Below, piece after piece: positions 33,235-41,844 of a stretch of DNA of 47,840 bases (within the stretch, counting starts at the first letter, position 1; the number at the start of each line of letters is the position of its first letter). The DNA comes from CAMQVM01 sp044433365 (GTDB lineage: Bacteria > Bacteroidota > Bacteroidia > Bacteroidales > Rikenellaceae). The notes beneath the pieces are model-generated. The model was given only the letters and a program-made list of their open reading frames with translations, had not been told where the DNA came from and did no database searches. Position numbers and translations under genes: made by a program. The DNA lies in NCBI GenBank assembly GCA_044433365.1, contig JAWXTR010000008.1:1-47840 (forward strand), given 5' to 3'.

Positions 33235-36200
33235 ATGAATATTAAATATAATAGATTAAAATCTATATTACTGTTTGCATCGTTGTCGTTAGGTACATTA
33301 ACAACTTTTGCTCAGAGTGATGTGGTTAAAGGTATCGTGTATAACGATGCTCATCAGGTGGTCTTAGGTGCTGTTGTAAAGGCTGTAGGTACTGATTTAA
33401 TGACTGTTACAGATAGAAATGGATGTTTTGAGATATCTGGAGTTGTTGCTTCAGACCAAGAATTAGTGGTAGAGTATGTAGGTTACAGAACAACAAGTGA
33501 GCTTATAAAAGCTGATGGCAAGAGTGTTGCAGTATATCTGTCAAAAGATATTGCTAGGGCAAATCAAAAGGTGTCGATGGTTAGAGATAGTGATAGAGAA
33601 GCCTACACTATTGGTGCTTCACAATACACAATTACTGGCGATGAACTCAGAAAAAGCCATAGAACAAATATTGCTTCTGCACTTGCTGGACGTGTTCCTG
33701 GTCTATTTGTTGGCACAAGTAGCAGTGAACCAGGTAAGGAGAGCTACTCTTTGTCAATTAGGGGTACAAGTTCTACTAGTAGTGATTCGCCTCTGATTTT
33801 GGTAGATGGTATGGTTTCGGATCTATCTATCGTAAATATTAACGATGTAGAGAGTGTTACAGTAATGAAAGATGCTGCATCCACTGCACTATATGGAATG
33901 CAATCTTCGGGTGGTATTATATCTGTAAAAACTCGTAGAGGTGAGAATAATTCTCCCTCAATAATTTCTGTAGATGCTAATTATACCTTTCAGCAGGCTC
34001 TTAAAACTCCAACAATCTTGAGTTCTGGAGATTATACTTCACTTATAAATCAGGCATGGAAAAATGATGGTTATGGTGATAATTATATATATAGTAATGA
34101 GCAGATTGCAAACTATGCAAGTGGGAAAAATCTGGATTTATACCCAAATAACAATTGGTATGATATGTTCTTAAAAGAGCAAGTAAAGACTTTTAATCTT
34201 CATGCAAATGCTTATGGTGGAGGTGATTATGTGAAATATTATGTCTCGTTAGCATATACAAATCAAGAATCACCATACATTACCGACAGCCCTATTAAGG
34301 AGTATAAAGCTGATAGATTTAGCGCAAGGTCAAATATTGATGTAAAAATTAATAACTTTATTAATGGTTATATCAATATGCACGCAATGTTGGATAATGA
34401 GATTATTCCTCAAGACAATGATGAAATTTTCTCATCTATTTTTGATCTTCCATCTACCTCGTATGGTCCATTGACTCCAGACGGTTTTGTGATTGTTACC
34501 CCAGAAAAAACAGATCCTGTTTATGGTAGTTTAAATCGTTCTGGTTATTCAAATCCTAGTACGTTGTACATTTCAACAGATATAGGACTTAATTTTGATT
34601 TGGATTTCTTCTTAAAAGGACTTTCTGTAAATGCTAATTATAAAAATTACACATATGATTATTCTGTTACAAATGGCAACACTGATTATGCTAGATATAC
34701 AAGAGACCTTACTGTAGCAGATGATTTAGTATTTTATCAATATGGTTCTACCGAAGATGAGCCTTTGTCGTTTTCTAAAAGTTCAGATGTGACTATGCGT
34801 AATGACTTAGAGGCAAATGTGAATTATGAAAGAGTATTTGGAGATCATTATATTCGAGCTAATGCGTTTATTGATAAATATTGCAACAATACGTCAGGTT
34901 TGCAGGGTAATCTTCCTGAATATCGAATGAGTTATGGACTACAGGCTACTTATGGATACAAAAATATTTTATTTGCTGATATTTTAACAGGTTATCAAGG
35001 TTCAGAGCAATTTGCTGAAGGAAAACGTTATGGTTTTTTTCCTGCTGCCTCAGTAGCTGCATTACTCTCGAATATGGATTTCTTAAAAGATAATAAAGCT
35101 ATTACATATTTAAAAGCTAGAGCCTCTTATGGTGTTGTTGGTGACGACTCTTTTGATGGTGACCGCTTTATGTATAATGATATTTTATCTGATGGAGGTA
35201 ATAATTTAAGTTCATATATAGGAACAGCAATTTCTATTACTCGACTAGGTAATCCTGATTTAACATGGGAAAAAATTGCGACCTTAAACGTAGGTTTTGA
35301 TATGACTATTTTAGATGAAGTTACAGTTAGCTTGGACTATTTCAATGAAAGACGTACAGATATGCTTGTTACCGATAATTTATCTCCACTTATTGGCGGT
35401 ACTAGTTCGGATGTTCTACCTATGATAAATAATGGTGAAATCGTTAATAGAGGTTTCGATTTAGGCTTAGCTTATAATAGAAATATTGGTCAAGATTTTA
35501 ATATAGGATTAAATTCTTATATCTCTTTCTATAAGAATAAGGTGGTAAATGTAGATGAACTTCCATATTCTGATAGCTATGCTACTACATACAGAGAAAC
35601 AGGCTATAGAGTTAATCAAAATTTTGGATATGAGATTGATTACTCTAATGGAAATGGCTATTTTAATTCGCAACAGGAGTTAGATACTTCAGGATTAATT
35701 TATGATGGTACTGCTCCACGTGTAGGTGATTTTATATATATTGACCAAAATAGTGATGGTGTAATCAATCAAGAAGATGTGGTTGCTATGGGTGAAACAA
35801 CAGATCCACAAATTTCGTGGGGTGCTGAGCTATTTTTTAGAGCAAAACAGTTTGATTTATCTGTTTTATTCCAAGGTTTAGGTAAATTTGGCACTTTTAA
35901 TAGTGGAATTGGTTACTACGAAAATACAAATAATGGAACATATTTCTCTCAGCATTTAAATGCATGGACTCAAGAAAGATATGAAAGTGGTCAAACAATT
36001 GATGCTCCTGCTCTTACAATGATGGGTAGCTCTAGTCAAAAATCAAATAACTACTATTATCAAGATAAGTCGTTTGGTCGTATAAAAAACATTGAATTAG
36101 GTTACACTGTTCCAAAATTAGCTACACAAAAAATTAATATTGACAGACTACGTATTTATGCAAGTGCAATGAACGTATTTACTTGGGATAATATGAAAAC

Positions 36201-36285
36201 TGATGATACAGATGTGGAAGGTGGAGCAGTAAATGCTTTCCCAACTCTTCGTTACTATACAGTTGGATTAAATTTAACATTTTAA
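33235..36285 (+). CDS. SusC-like TonB-dependent receptor 2, without a clear TonB box
   Basis: A 1016-residue receptor with signal peptide (LGTLTTFAQ), carboxypeptidase D-like domain (VKGIVYNDAHQVVLGAVVKA, then LVVEYVGYRTT), plug (PLILVDGMVSDLSIVNIN, KDAASTALYGMQSSGGIISV) and barrel ending TVGLNLTF. The place where SusC proteins carry VVVVGYG reads NQKVSMVRDSDREAYTIG instead, so the TonB box is absent or degenerate. It may use an atypical box or depend on another route. It has the same organisation as receptor 1 but much lower similarity in the plug, so it probably imports a different fragment of the same glycan. Confidence 0.93.
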   Translation: MNIKYNRLKSILLFASLSLGTLTTFAQSDVVKGIVYNDAHQVVLGAVVKAVGTDLMTVTDRNGCFEISGVVASDQELVVEYVGYRTTSELIKADGKSVAVYLSKDIARANQKVSMVRDSDREAYTIGASQYTITGDELRKSHRTNIASALAGRVPGLFVGTSSSEPGKESYSLSIRGTSSTSSDSPLILVDGMVSDLSIVNINDVESVTVMKDAASTALYGMQSSGGIISVKTRRGENNSPSIISVDANYTFQQALKTPTILSSGDYTSLINQAWKNDGYGDNYIYSNEQIANYASGKNLDLYPNNNWYDMFLKEQVKTFNLHANAYGGGDYVKYYVSLAYTNQESPYITDSPIKEYKADRFSARSNIDVKINNFINGYINMHAMLDNEIIPQDNDEIFSSIFDLPSTSYGPLTPDGFVIVTPEKTDPVYGSLNRSGYSNPSTLYISTDIGLNFDLDFFLKGLSVNANYKNYTYDYSVTNGNTDYARYTRDLTVADDLVFYQYGSTEDEPLSFSKSSDVTMRNDLEANVNYERVFGDHYIRANAFIDKYCNNTSGLQGNLPEYRMSYGLQATYGYKNILFADILTGYQGSEQFAEGKRYGFFPAASVAALLSNMDFLKDNKAITYLKARASYGVVGDDSFDGDRFMYNDILSDGGNNLSSYIGTAISITRLGNPDLTWEKIATLNVGFDMTILDEVTVSLDYFNERRTDMLVTDNLSPLIGGTSSDVLPMINNGEIVNRGFDLGLAYNRNIGQDFNIGLNSYISFYKNKVVNVDELPYSDSYATTYRETGYRVNQNFGYEIDYSNGNGYFNSQQELDTSGLIYDGTAPRVGDFIYIDQNSDGVINQEDVVAMGETTDPQISWGAELFFRAKQFDLSVLFQGLGKFGTFNSGIGYYENTNNGTYFSQHLNAWTQERYESGQTIDAPALTMMGSSSQKSNNYYYQDKSFGRIKNIELGYTVPKLATQKINIDRLRIYASAMNVFTWDNMKTDDTDVEGGAVNAFPTLRYYTVGLNLTF

Positions 36286-36299
36286 TTAAGTAAAAAATT

Positions 36300-38081
36300 A
36301 TGAAAAAGAAAAATATATTTTTTAGTGTTCTTGCTGCTTCTTTACTCTTTACAACATCGTGTGAAAGTGTGTTTGACTATGAGATAGAAGATAGAGTTGA
36401 ATATGAAGATGTGTTTGATGATTATTATCTAACACGAAATTATGTGGCAACTTGTTATTCTTATAAACCTAATTTTGCTTCTAGTAGTGTTCAAAGTACA
36501 TTTCTTGCTACTTTTACTGATGAAACTCAATTTGTAGATTCAGATCAAGGACATAATGTATATTCTTACTATAGAGGAGAGATGACAAGTAGTAATATCT
36601 ACATAAATAGCTCATTATATGCAAATATGTATGAGGGTATTAAGCATTGTAATAAGTTAATTGCACATATAGATGAAGTTCCATATTTCTATATAGAGGC
36701 TTATAGAGCTAGATGGAAAGGCGAAGTAATGATTTTGAGAGCTTATTATTTTTGGCAGCTAGTAAAACGCTATGGTCCTATGCCGATAATAAAAGAGGAA
36801 ATTCCTGTAGATTATGACTTCTCTCAGCTAGTACGTCCAACCATGGAGGAGTGTGTCGATGCTATAGTTGAAGATTGTAGAGCTGGTATGGCAGAAGAAG
36901 GAGTTATTTGGCGAATTGTAAGTAGCGATGAAAGCAAAGCTATGACTAAAGCTACTGCTTATGCTATTATGTCGGAGGCGACTCTTTTTGGTGCAAGCCC
37001 ACTTTGGAATCCTAACAATGATGCGGATTTGTGGAAGAAAGCCTATGATGTAAATAAAGAGGCTCTTGAGCAAATAACAGCTAATGGTTATGAAATTTAT
37101 GATTATACAAGTGGAGGATTAACAGGTTCTTACGGTCCGTATCAAGACTATTTTTTACAAGGGGTTGAGTATATTTCATCTCCACGTAATAAAGAGGGTA
37201 TTTTAATGAGTAATATCTCATTTACAGACCTTTGGAAAACTTATGGTATTCCTGTAAATAAAGATATGGGAGTGACAGGTACGGGTATGTCTCCATCGCA
37301 AGAACTTGTTGATGCTTATGAAACAGTGGATGGTGTGCCTATTCTAAATCTTGAAAATCCATATCTTGATGATAATCACACACAACCAAACTACAATCCT
37401 GAGGCTCTAGTAGAGAATGGAGGTATGTATGATCCAAACAATCCTTATGAGAATAGAGATCAACGCCTACGTTCTACAATCTATGTAAATGGTGATTACC
37501 ATAATCAAGAAAAAAATACTACCTTAGTGGAGACTTTCGTAGGTGGTAATTGCGGTCTACTCGAAACAGGAGGTCAATATACTCGTACTGGCTACTATAT
37601 GCGTAAATTTCTTAACTGGAACTCTTCTACTACAAATGAGGCTGCTGGTTCTTGGTCAATATTTAGATTGGCTGAAATCTATTTAAATTTTGCTGAAGCA
37701 GCTCTTGAAAGTAATGGAGCAACTGACGAGGCATACGAAGCTGTAAATATTATTAGACGTCGTGCTGGTCAGCCTGATCTTCCGATAGGCTTAACAACCG
37801 ATGAATTTCGTCTACGTTTGAGAGCTGAACGTAGAGTTGAGTTTGCCTTTGAAGAACACCGTTATTTTGACACTCGTCGTTGGATGACAAATCAAGATAG
37901 TGAGGGTGTCGTGACAGGCATGAGAATAGAAAAACAGGATGATGGTTCGTTTATGTACAATCGTTTTGTTGTTCAAAACCGCAATGTAACAGACGACAAG
38001 TATAGATTATGGCCTTTAACATTGACCGAACAGCTAAAACTTGAACGTCTTGGTGTTTATTTGCAAAATACAGGTTGGTAA
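36300..38081 (+). CDS. SusD-like glycan-binding lipoprotein 2
   Basis: A 593-residue surface lipoprotein (TTSC, Cys21) with SusD signatures: RWKGEVMILRAYYFWQLVKRYGPMPII, KATAYAIMSEATLFGASPLWN, RLAEIYLNFAEAALESNGA and LRAERRVEFAFEEHRYFDTRRWM. It starts 14 bases after receptor 2, its likely partner. The acidic N-terminus (YEIEDRVEYEDVFDDYY) differs from SusD 1. A strong hairpin follows the gene. Confidence 0.94.
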   Translation: MKKKNIFFSVLAASLLFTTSCESVFDYEIEDRVEYEDVFDDYYLTRNYVATCYSYKPNFASSSVQSTFLATFTDETQFVDSDQGHNVYSYYRGEMTSSNIYINSSLYANMYEGIKHCNKLIAHIDEVPYFYIEAYRARWKGEVMILRAYYFWQLVKRYGPMPIIKEEIPVDYDFSQLVRPTMEECVDAIVEDCRAGMAEEGVIWRIVSSDESKAMTKATAYAIMSEATLFGASPLWNPNNDADLWKKAYDVNKEALEQITANGYEIYDYTSGGLTGSYGPYQDYFLQGVEYISSPRNKEGILMSNISFTDLWKTYGIPVNKDMGVTGTGMSPSQELVDAYETVDGVPILNLENPYLDDNHTQPNYNPEALVENGGMYDPNNPYENRDQRLRSTIYVNGDYHNQEKNTTLVETFVGGNCGLLETGGQYTRTGYYMRKFLNWNSSTTNEAAGSWSIFRLAEIYLNFAEAALESNGATDEAYEAVNIIRRRAGQPDLPIGLTTDEFRLRLRAERRVEFAFEEHRYFDTRRWMTNQDSEGVVTGMRIEKQDDGSFMYNRFVVQNRNVTDDKYRLWPLTLTEQLKLERLGVYLQNTGW

Positions 38082-38116
38082 ATAGTTGAAATTTTAAAAT
38101 TCTTATCTGCATAATT

Positions 38117-38151
38117 AGGGAATTTTAAAGAAATTCTCTTTAAAATTCCCT
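38117..38151 (+). terminator. 14-bp perfect hairpin after susD 2
   Basis: The arms agggaattttaaag and ctttaaaattccct enclose aaattct. There is no long T run, so it may be a partial terminator or a processing/stabilising stem between the transport and enzyme genes. It may derive from a degenerate repeat, since a second gaaaattccctta follows. Confidence 0.6.
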
Positions 38152-38200
38152 TTAGTAAAAAACAGTTCTTAGAGTGAAAATTCCCTTAAATTATTTATAA

Positions 38201-40129
38201 ATGAAAAGAAAAAGAGTAATATCTATTTTGTTTGTAGCACTACTTCTATTATTGAATATAGGAAGTGCTGTTGCACAAGATGATAATGAGGAGTCGAGAG
38301 TGATTCAGCAGGCACCATTTAATGCTGCTGATACAGCTAGAATTAAAGAGATTGCGAAAATGTTGCCAAAAAAATGTGGATTATATGCTGTTCCTATCAC
38401 CAATAGAAAGGTGTGGGATGAAATAGCTAAAAACCCAAATTTTGCAAATGTTATCTCTGACGCAGAGCCTTATTTAGGAAAAGAATTTCCTGCTTGGAGT
38501 GATTCGCTTTATTGCGATTTTTATGAGACAGGAGAGCGTCCTGCTGGTCAGGCTATGTTAGATGCTCGTGAAAATTGTATTAATAAAATTGTACTTGCCG
38601 AGTGTTTAGAAAATAAAGGACGTTTTTTGCCTTTAATTGAAGAGGGTTTAATCTCTACTGCAAACCAAAATTCGTGGACTCTACCTGCCCACGATCGTTG
38701 GAAAGCGAATATATCTGGTAAAAGTTGTAGTGTTGATCTTAACGCTGCTACTAGCGGAGCAAATTATGCTGTAGCTTATGCAACATTGGGTGACAAACTT
38801 TCGAAAGAGTGTAGAGAGACGCTTTTAAAATCAATCTATCGCCATGTTTTAGATCCAGTTAAACGAACAATGCTTTCAGGTAATGGAAGTGGATGGTTGA
38901 AACAGACCACTAATTGGAATGCAGTGTGTCTTTATGGAGTTACAACCGTTGCGCTATCGGTTATAGAATCACCACTTGAGCGAGCAGCCTTTGTTCATTT
39001 AGCAGAGAAATATTCTGAAAATAGCATTGTGGGTTATCCTCAAGATGGCTACTGTACCGAGGGTCTTGGATACCACAACTACGGTTTTGGAAACTACATA
39101 GTACTTAGAGAGATATTGTATCAAGCCACAGAAGGGAAAATAGATCTGTTTAGTGATGAAAAAATCAGAAATATAGCTCTTTTCTCTCATAATATTGGGA
39201 TAGTAAATGGTGTTTACCCTTATAATGCCGATTGTCGTTGGGGGGTAAAAGCCTCTCCTTATATTCTAAACTACTGTAGTCGTAATCTAGGGTTAGGGTT
39301 AGCGGAGTACGATAATTTAAAATTTGACAAACCTGATGGTGATTTTGCTAAAACTTGCTTAAATATACTACCTAATACAGCTACTGAAACTCCTGCTGCA
39401 AAAAGTGGTGCAGGTTTCAAATTACGCCATTTCTTCGAGGTTTCAAATGTGTTAATAACCCGATATGCTAAAGATTCTGGATGTAATATTGCAGCTGCAA
39501 TCAAAGGTGGTCATAATGGTGAGCACCACAATCATAATGATGTTGGCACCTATTCGGTTGTAGTTGGAAACGAAACTTTAGTTGGTGATGTTGGAGGCCC
39601 TACAGCTTATACCGACAAAACTTTCTCTGACAAACGCTATATTTTATATAAAGTTTTGTCATCGTTCGGTCATCCAGTTCCATTAATTAACGGTAACGAG
39701 CAGAGGGCAGGTCGTAAATCGGCAGCGAAGTTAATCTCTAAAAATTTTACCGATGAAAAAGATGAATTTGTAATAGATATAGCTTCCGCCTACTCACAAG
39801 ATGCAAAAGTCGACAAATTAGAACGTCACTATGAGTTAGACCGACAAGGCAAAGGTACTTTTACAATTAGAGATGAATTTTCATACAAAGTAAGCCAACC
39901 TTTCGAGTCGGCTATTACAACTCGTTCAAAATATGAGATTAGCCCTGACGAAAAAAGTATTACTATTATAGGAGAAAAATCTAGCGTAAAGATTGAGATA
40001 ACCGCTTCCGGTAGTTTTAATATTAACACTTCAGAAATTACTACAGAATCGTTTACCTACACTAGAATAGGTGTTCAAGTTGGAGGAGCAAAAGAGGGAG
40101 AACTTCAACTAAAATATATACCACTTTAA
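38201..40129 (+). CDS. Heparinase II/III-like polysaccharide lyase
   Basis: A 642-residue secreted protein (signal LNIGSAVAQ). The N-terminal half is an alpha/alpha-toroid (FLPLIEEGLISTANQNSWTLPAHDRW, then ATLGDKLSKECRETLLKSIYRH). The C-terminal half carries the Hepar_II_III beta-sandwich with HHNHNDVGTYSVVVGN (His442, His443, His445) that binds metal or substrate in the family. Characterised relatives cleave uronic-acid-containing glycans (heparan sulfate, alginate, related polymers) by beta-elimination. The PL subfamily cannot be set by eye. Neighbouring GH29 genes suggest the target is also fucosylated. It probably acts in the periplasm. Confidence 0.85.
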   Translation: MKRKRVISILFVALLLLLNIGSAVAQDDNEESRVIQQAPFNAADTARIKEIAKMLPKKCGLYAVPITNRKVWDEIAKNPNFANVISDAEPYLGKEFPAWSDSLYCDFYETGERPAGQAMLDARENCINKIVLAECLENKGRFLPLIEEGLISTANQNSWTLPAHDRWKANISGKSCSVDLNAATSGANYAVAYATLGDKLSKECRETLLKSIYRHVLDPVKRTMLSGNGSGWLKQTTNWNAVCLYGVTTVALSVIESPLERAAFVHLAEKYSENSIVGYPQDGYCTEGLGYHNYGFGNYIVLREILYQATEGKIDLFSDEKIRNIALFSHNIGIVNGVYPYNADCRWGVKASPYILNYCSRNLGLGLAEYDNLKFDKPDGDFAKTCLNILPNTATETPAAKSGAGFKLRHFFEVSNVLITRYAKDSGCNIAAAIKGGHNGEHHNHNDVGTYSVVVGNETLVGDVGGPTAYTDKTFSDKRYILYKVLSSFGHPVPLINGNEQRAGRKSAAKLISKNFTDEKDEFVIDIASAYSQDAKVDKLERHYELDRQGKGTFTIRDEFSYKVSQPFESAITTRSKYEISPDEKSITIIGEKSSVKIEITASGSFNINTSEITTESFTYTRIGVQVGGAKEGELQLKYIPL

Positions 40130-40161
40130 AAATTAATAATCCCCACGTTTAATTGATAAAA

Positions 40162-40240
40162 GGGAACTCTTTTAAATTATGTGGACTTCTAAAATCACTA
40201 AAAATACGAATTTAGAAATTCTATTATAAAAAGAGTTCCT
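40162..40240 (+). repeat. Inverted repeat before the first GH29 gene
   Basis: ggaactctttt (40163-40173) pairs with aaaagagttcc (40229-40239), with cttctaaaat and atttagaaat near the loop side. The ends resemble family A termini, so this may be a degenerate copy. Confidence 0.4.
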
Positions 40241-40263
40241 AAATTGTAATATTATATATAGGT

Positions 40264-41754
40264 ATGAGAAAAATCTTATTATTTACTCTATTGCTATCGG
40301 CAATAGTTAGCTGCAAAAGTGAAGAAGCAAAATATGAAACGACTTGGGAATCACTCGTTACTCACAATGAGCGACCAGAGTGGTTTAAAGATGCAAAATT
40401 AGGTGTTTATTTTCATTGGGGTGTATATTCTGTGCCAGCATTTCAAAGTGAGTGGTATCCTCGATATATGTATCTTAATGTTCCAGGGAAATGGGGCTAT
40501 CCTATCTATGAACACCACAGAGAAACTTATGGCAGTGATTTTAACTACCACGACTTTATCCCAAAATTTACAGCCGAAAAATTCGACCCAGCAGAGTGGT
40601 CAGAGCTAATTAAATCGACAGGTGCAAAATTTGCAGGACCTGTTGCAATCCATCACGATGGTTTTGCAATGTGGGATAGCAAGATAAATATGTGGAATGC
40701 CTTAGATATGGGTCCAAAACGAAATGTACTAGGTGAGATGTTCACCGAACTTAGAAAACGAGGTCTAAAAACAATTGCAACATTCCACCACGCCGCAACC
40801 CTCCAAAGAGCTGATGGTGAGTCTGCCGATAAAGATTTAAAGGGGAAAGGTTATTACCCATATAGCTCAAAATATGCGACCTCTTCAAAAGATGAAAAAT
40901 TGAAGTATCTTTATGGAAATATTTCAGCTGATGAATTTTATGAACGTTGGCTAGGACAAATAAATGAAGTTATCAGTGAGTACAAACCCGATATTATCTG
41001 GTTCGACTCCGATTTTGGTTCAGTACCAGAGGAGTATAAACAAAAAGCTGTAGCTTTGCAGTATAATAGTGGAGCAAAAGAGAATCAACAGACAATAGTA
41101 ACCCACAAGGGCAAAGCACTTCCTGATGGTGTTGGTCTGCTCGATATCGAACAAGGTGGCATGAAAGAGTTGGCTGATAAATATTGGATGACAGACATTA
41201 CACTTAGCTATGGTAGCTGGTGTTATGTAAAAGGGCAAAAATACAAAGAGTTGAATCTGCTTGCTCGCAATATGATTGATGTTTGGAGTAAAAAAGGTGT
41301 AGTACTGCTTAATCTTTCACCTCGAAGTGATGGTGTAATTGTAGATAGTCAACGTGAGGTGCTTGATAGTTTAGGAAAATGGATAAAACTCCATAGCGAA
41401 GCTATCTACAACACACGAAGCCACTATATATATGGTTATGGAACTGCTCAGACACTGAAAGGTCATTATGGCGGACAGAGTGCAAAACAAAAATATAGTG
41501 CCGACGATATTAGATTTACTAAATCTAAAGATGATAAAACGCTATATCTTTTTGTTTTAGGTATGCCAGCTGAAAACAAAACTATTGTGTTTGACCACAT
41601 CTCTAATAAGTACAAAAATAAGGTTAAAAAAGTATCGCTTCTATCTTCAAAATATGATTTAGATTTTGAAATTGATGGTGAAAAATTAACTATCAAAACA
41701 CCTGAAGCTAACTATATGGATAGTGTAGCAACTGTATTTAAAATTGAATTTTAA
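40264..41754 (+). CDS. GH29 alpha-L-fucosidase 1 (lipoprotein)
   Basis: A 496-residue predicted lipoprotein (IVSC, Cys17) with the GH29 catalytic barrel: KLGVYFHWGVYSVPAF at the N-terminus, GPVAIHHDGFAMWDS, and DIIWFDSDF carrying the catalytic nucleophile Asp248. A C-terminal beta-sandwich follows (residues about 385-496). It would remove terminal alpha-L-fucose from the imported or surface-bound glycan. The acid/base residue cannot be placed securely. The gene 45434-46942 is a paralog. Subfamily and linkage preference are not decided. Confidence 0.9.
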   Translation: MRKILLFTLLLSAIVSCKSEEAKYETTWESLVTHNERPEWFKDAKLGVYFHWGVYSVPAFQSEWYPRYMYLNVPGKWGYPIYEHHRETYGSDFNYHDFIPKFTAEKFDPAEWSELIKSTGAKFAGPVAIHHDGFAMWDSKINMWNALDMGPKRNVLGEMFTELRKRGLKTIATFHHAATLQRADGESADKDLKGKGYYPYSSKYATSSKDEKLKYLYGNISADEFYERWLGQINEVISEYKPDIIWFDSDFGSVPEEYKQKAVALQYNSGAKENQQTIVTHKGKALPDGVGLLDIEQGGMKELADKYWMTDITLSYGSWCYVKGQKYKELNLLARNMIDVWSKKGVVLLNLSPRSDGVIVDSQREVLDSLGKWIKLHSEAIYNTRSHYIYGYGTAQTLKGHYGGQSAKQKYSADDIRFTKSKDDKTLYLFVLGMPAENKTIVFDHISNKYKNKVKKVSLLSSKYDLDFEIDGEKLTIKTPEANYMDSVATVFKIEF

Positions 41755-41844
41755 AACGATATCAATAGATTTTTTAAAATTTTAATTATTAATTTTTGAA
41801 AAATATTAATAAGGTTGAATTCAGCCTAATTAAAAAACATTAAA

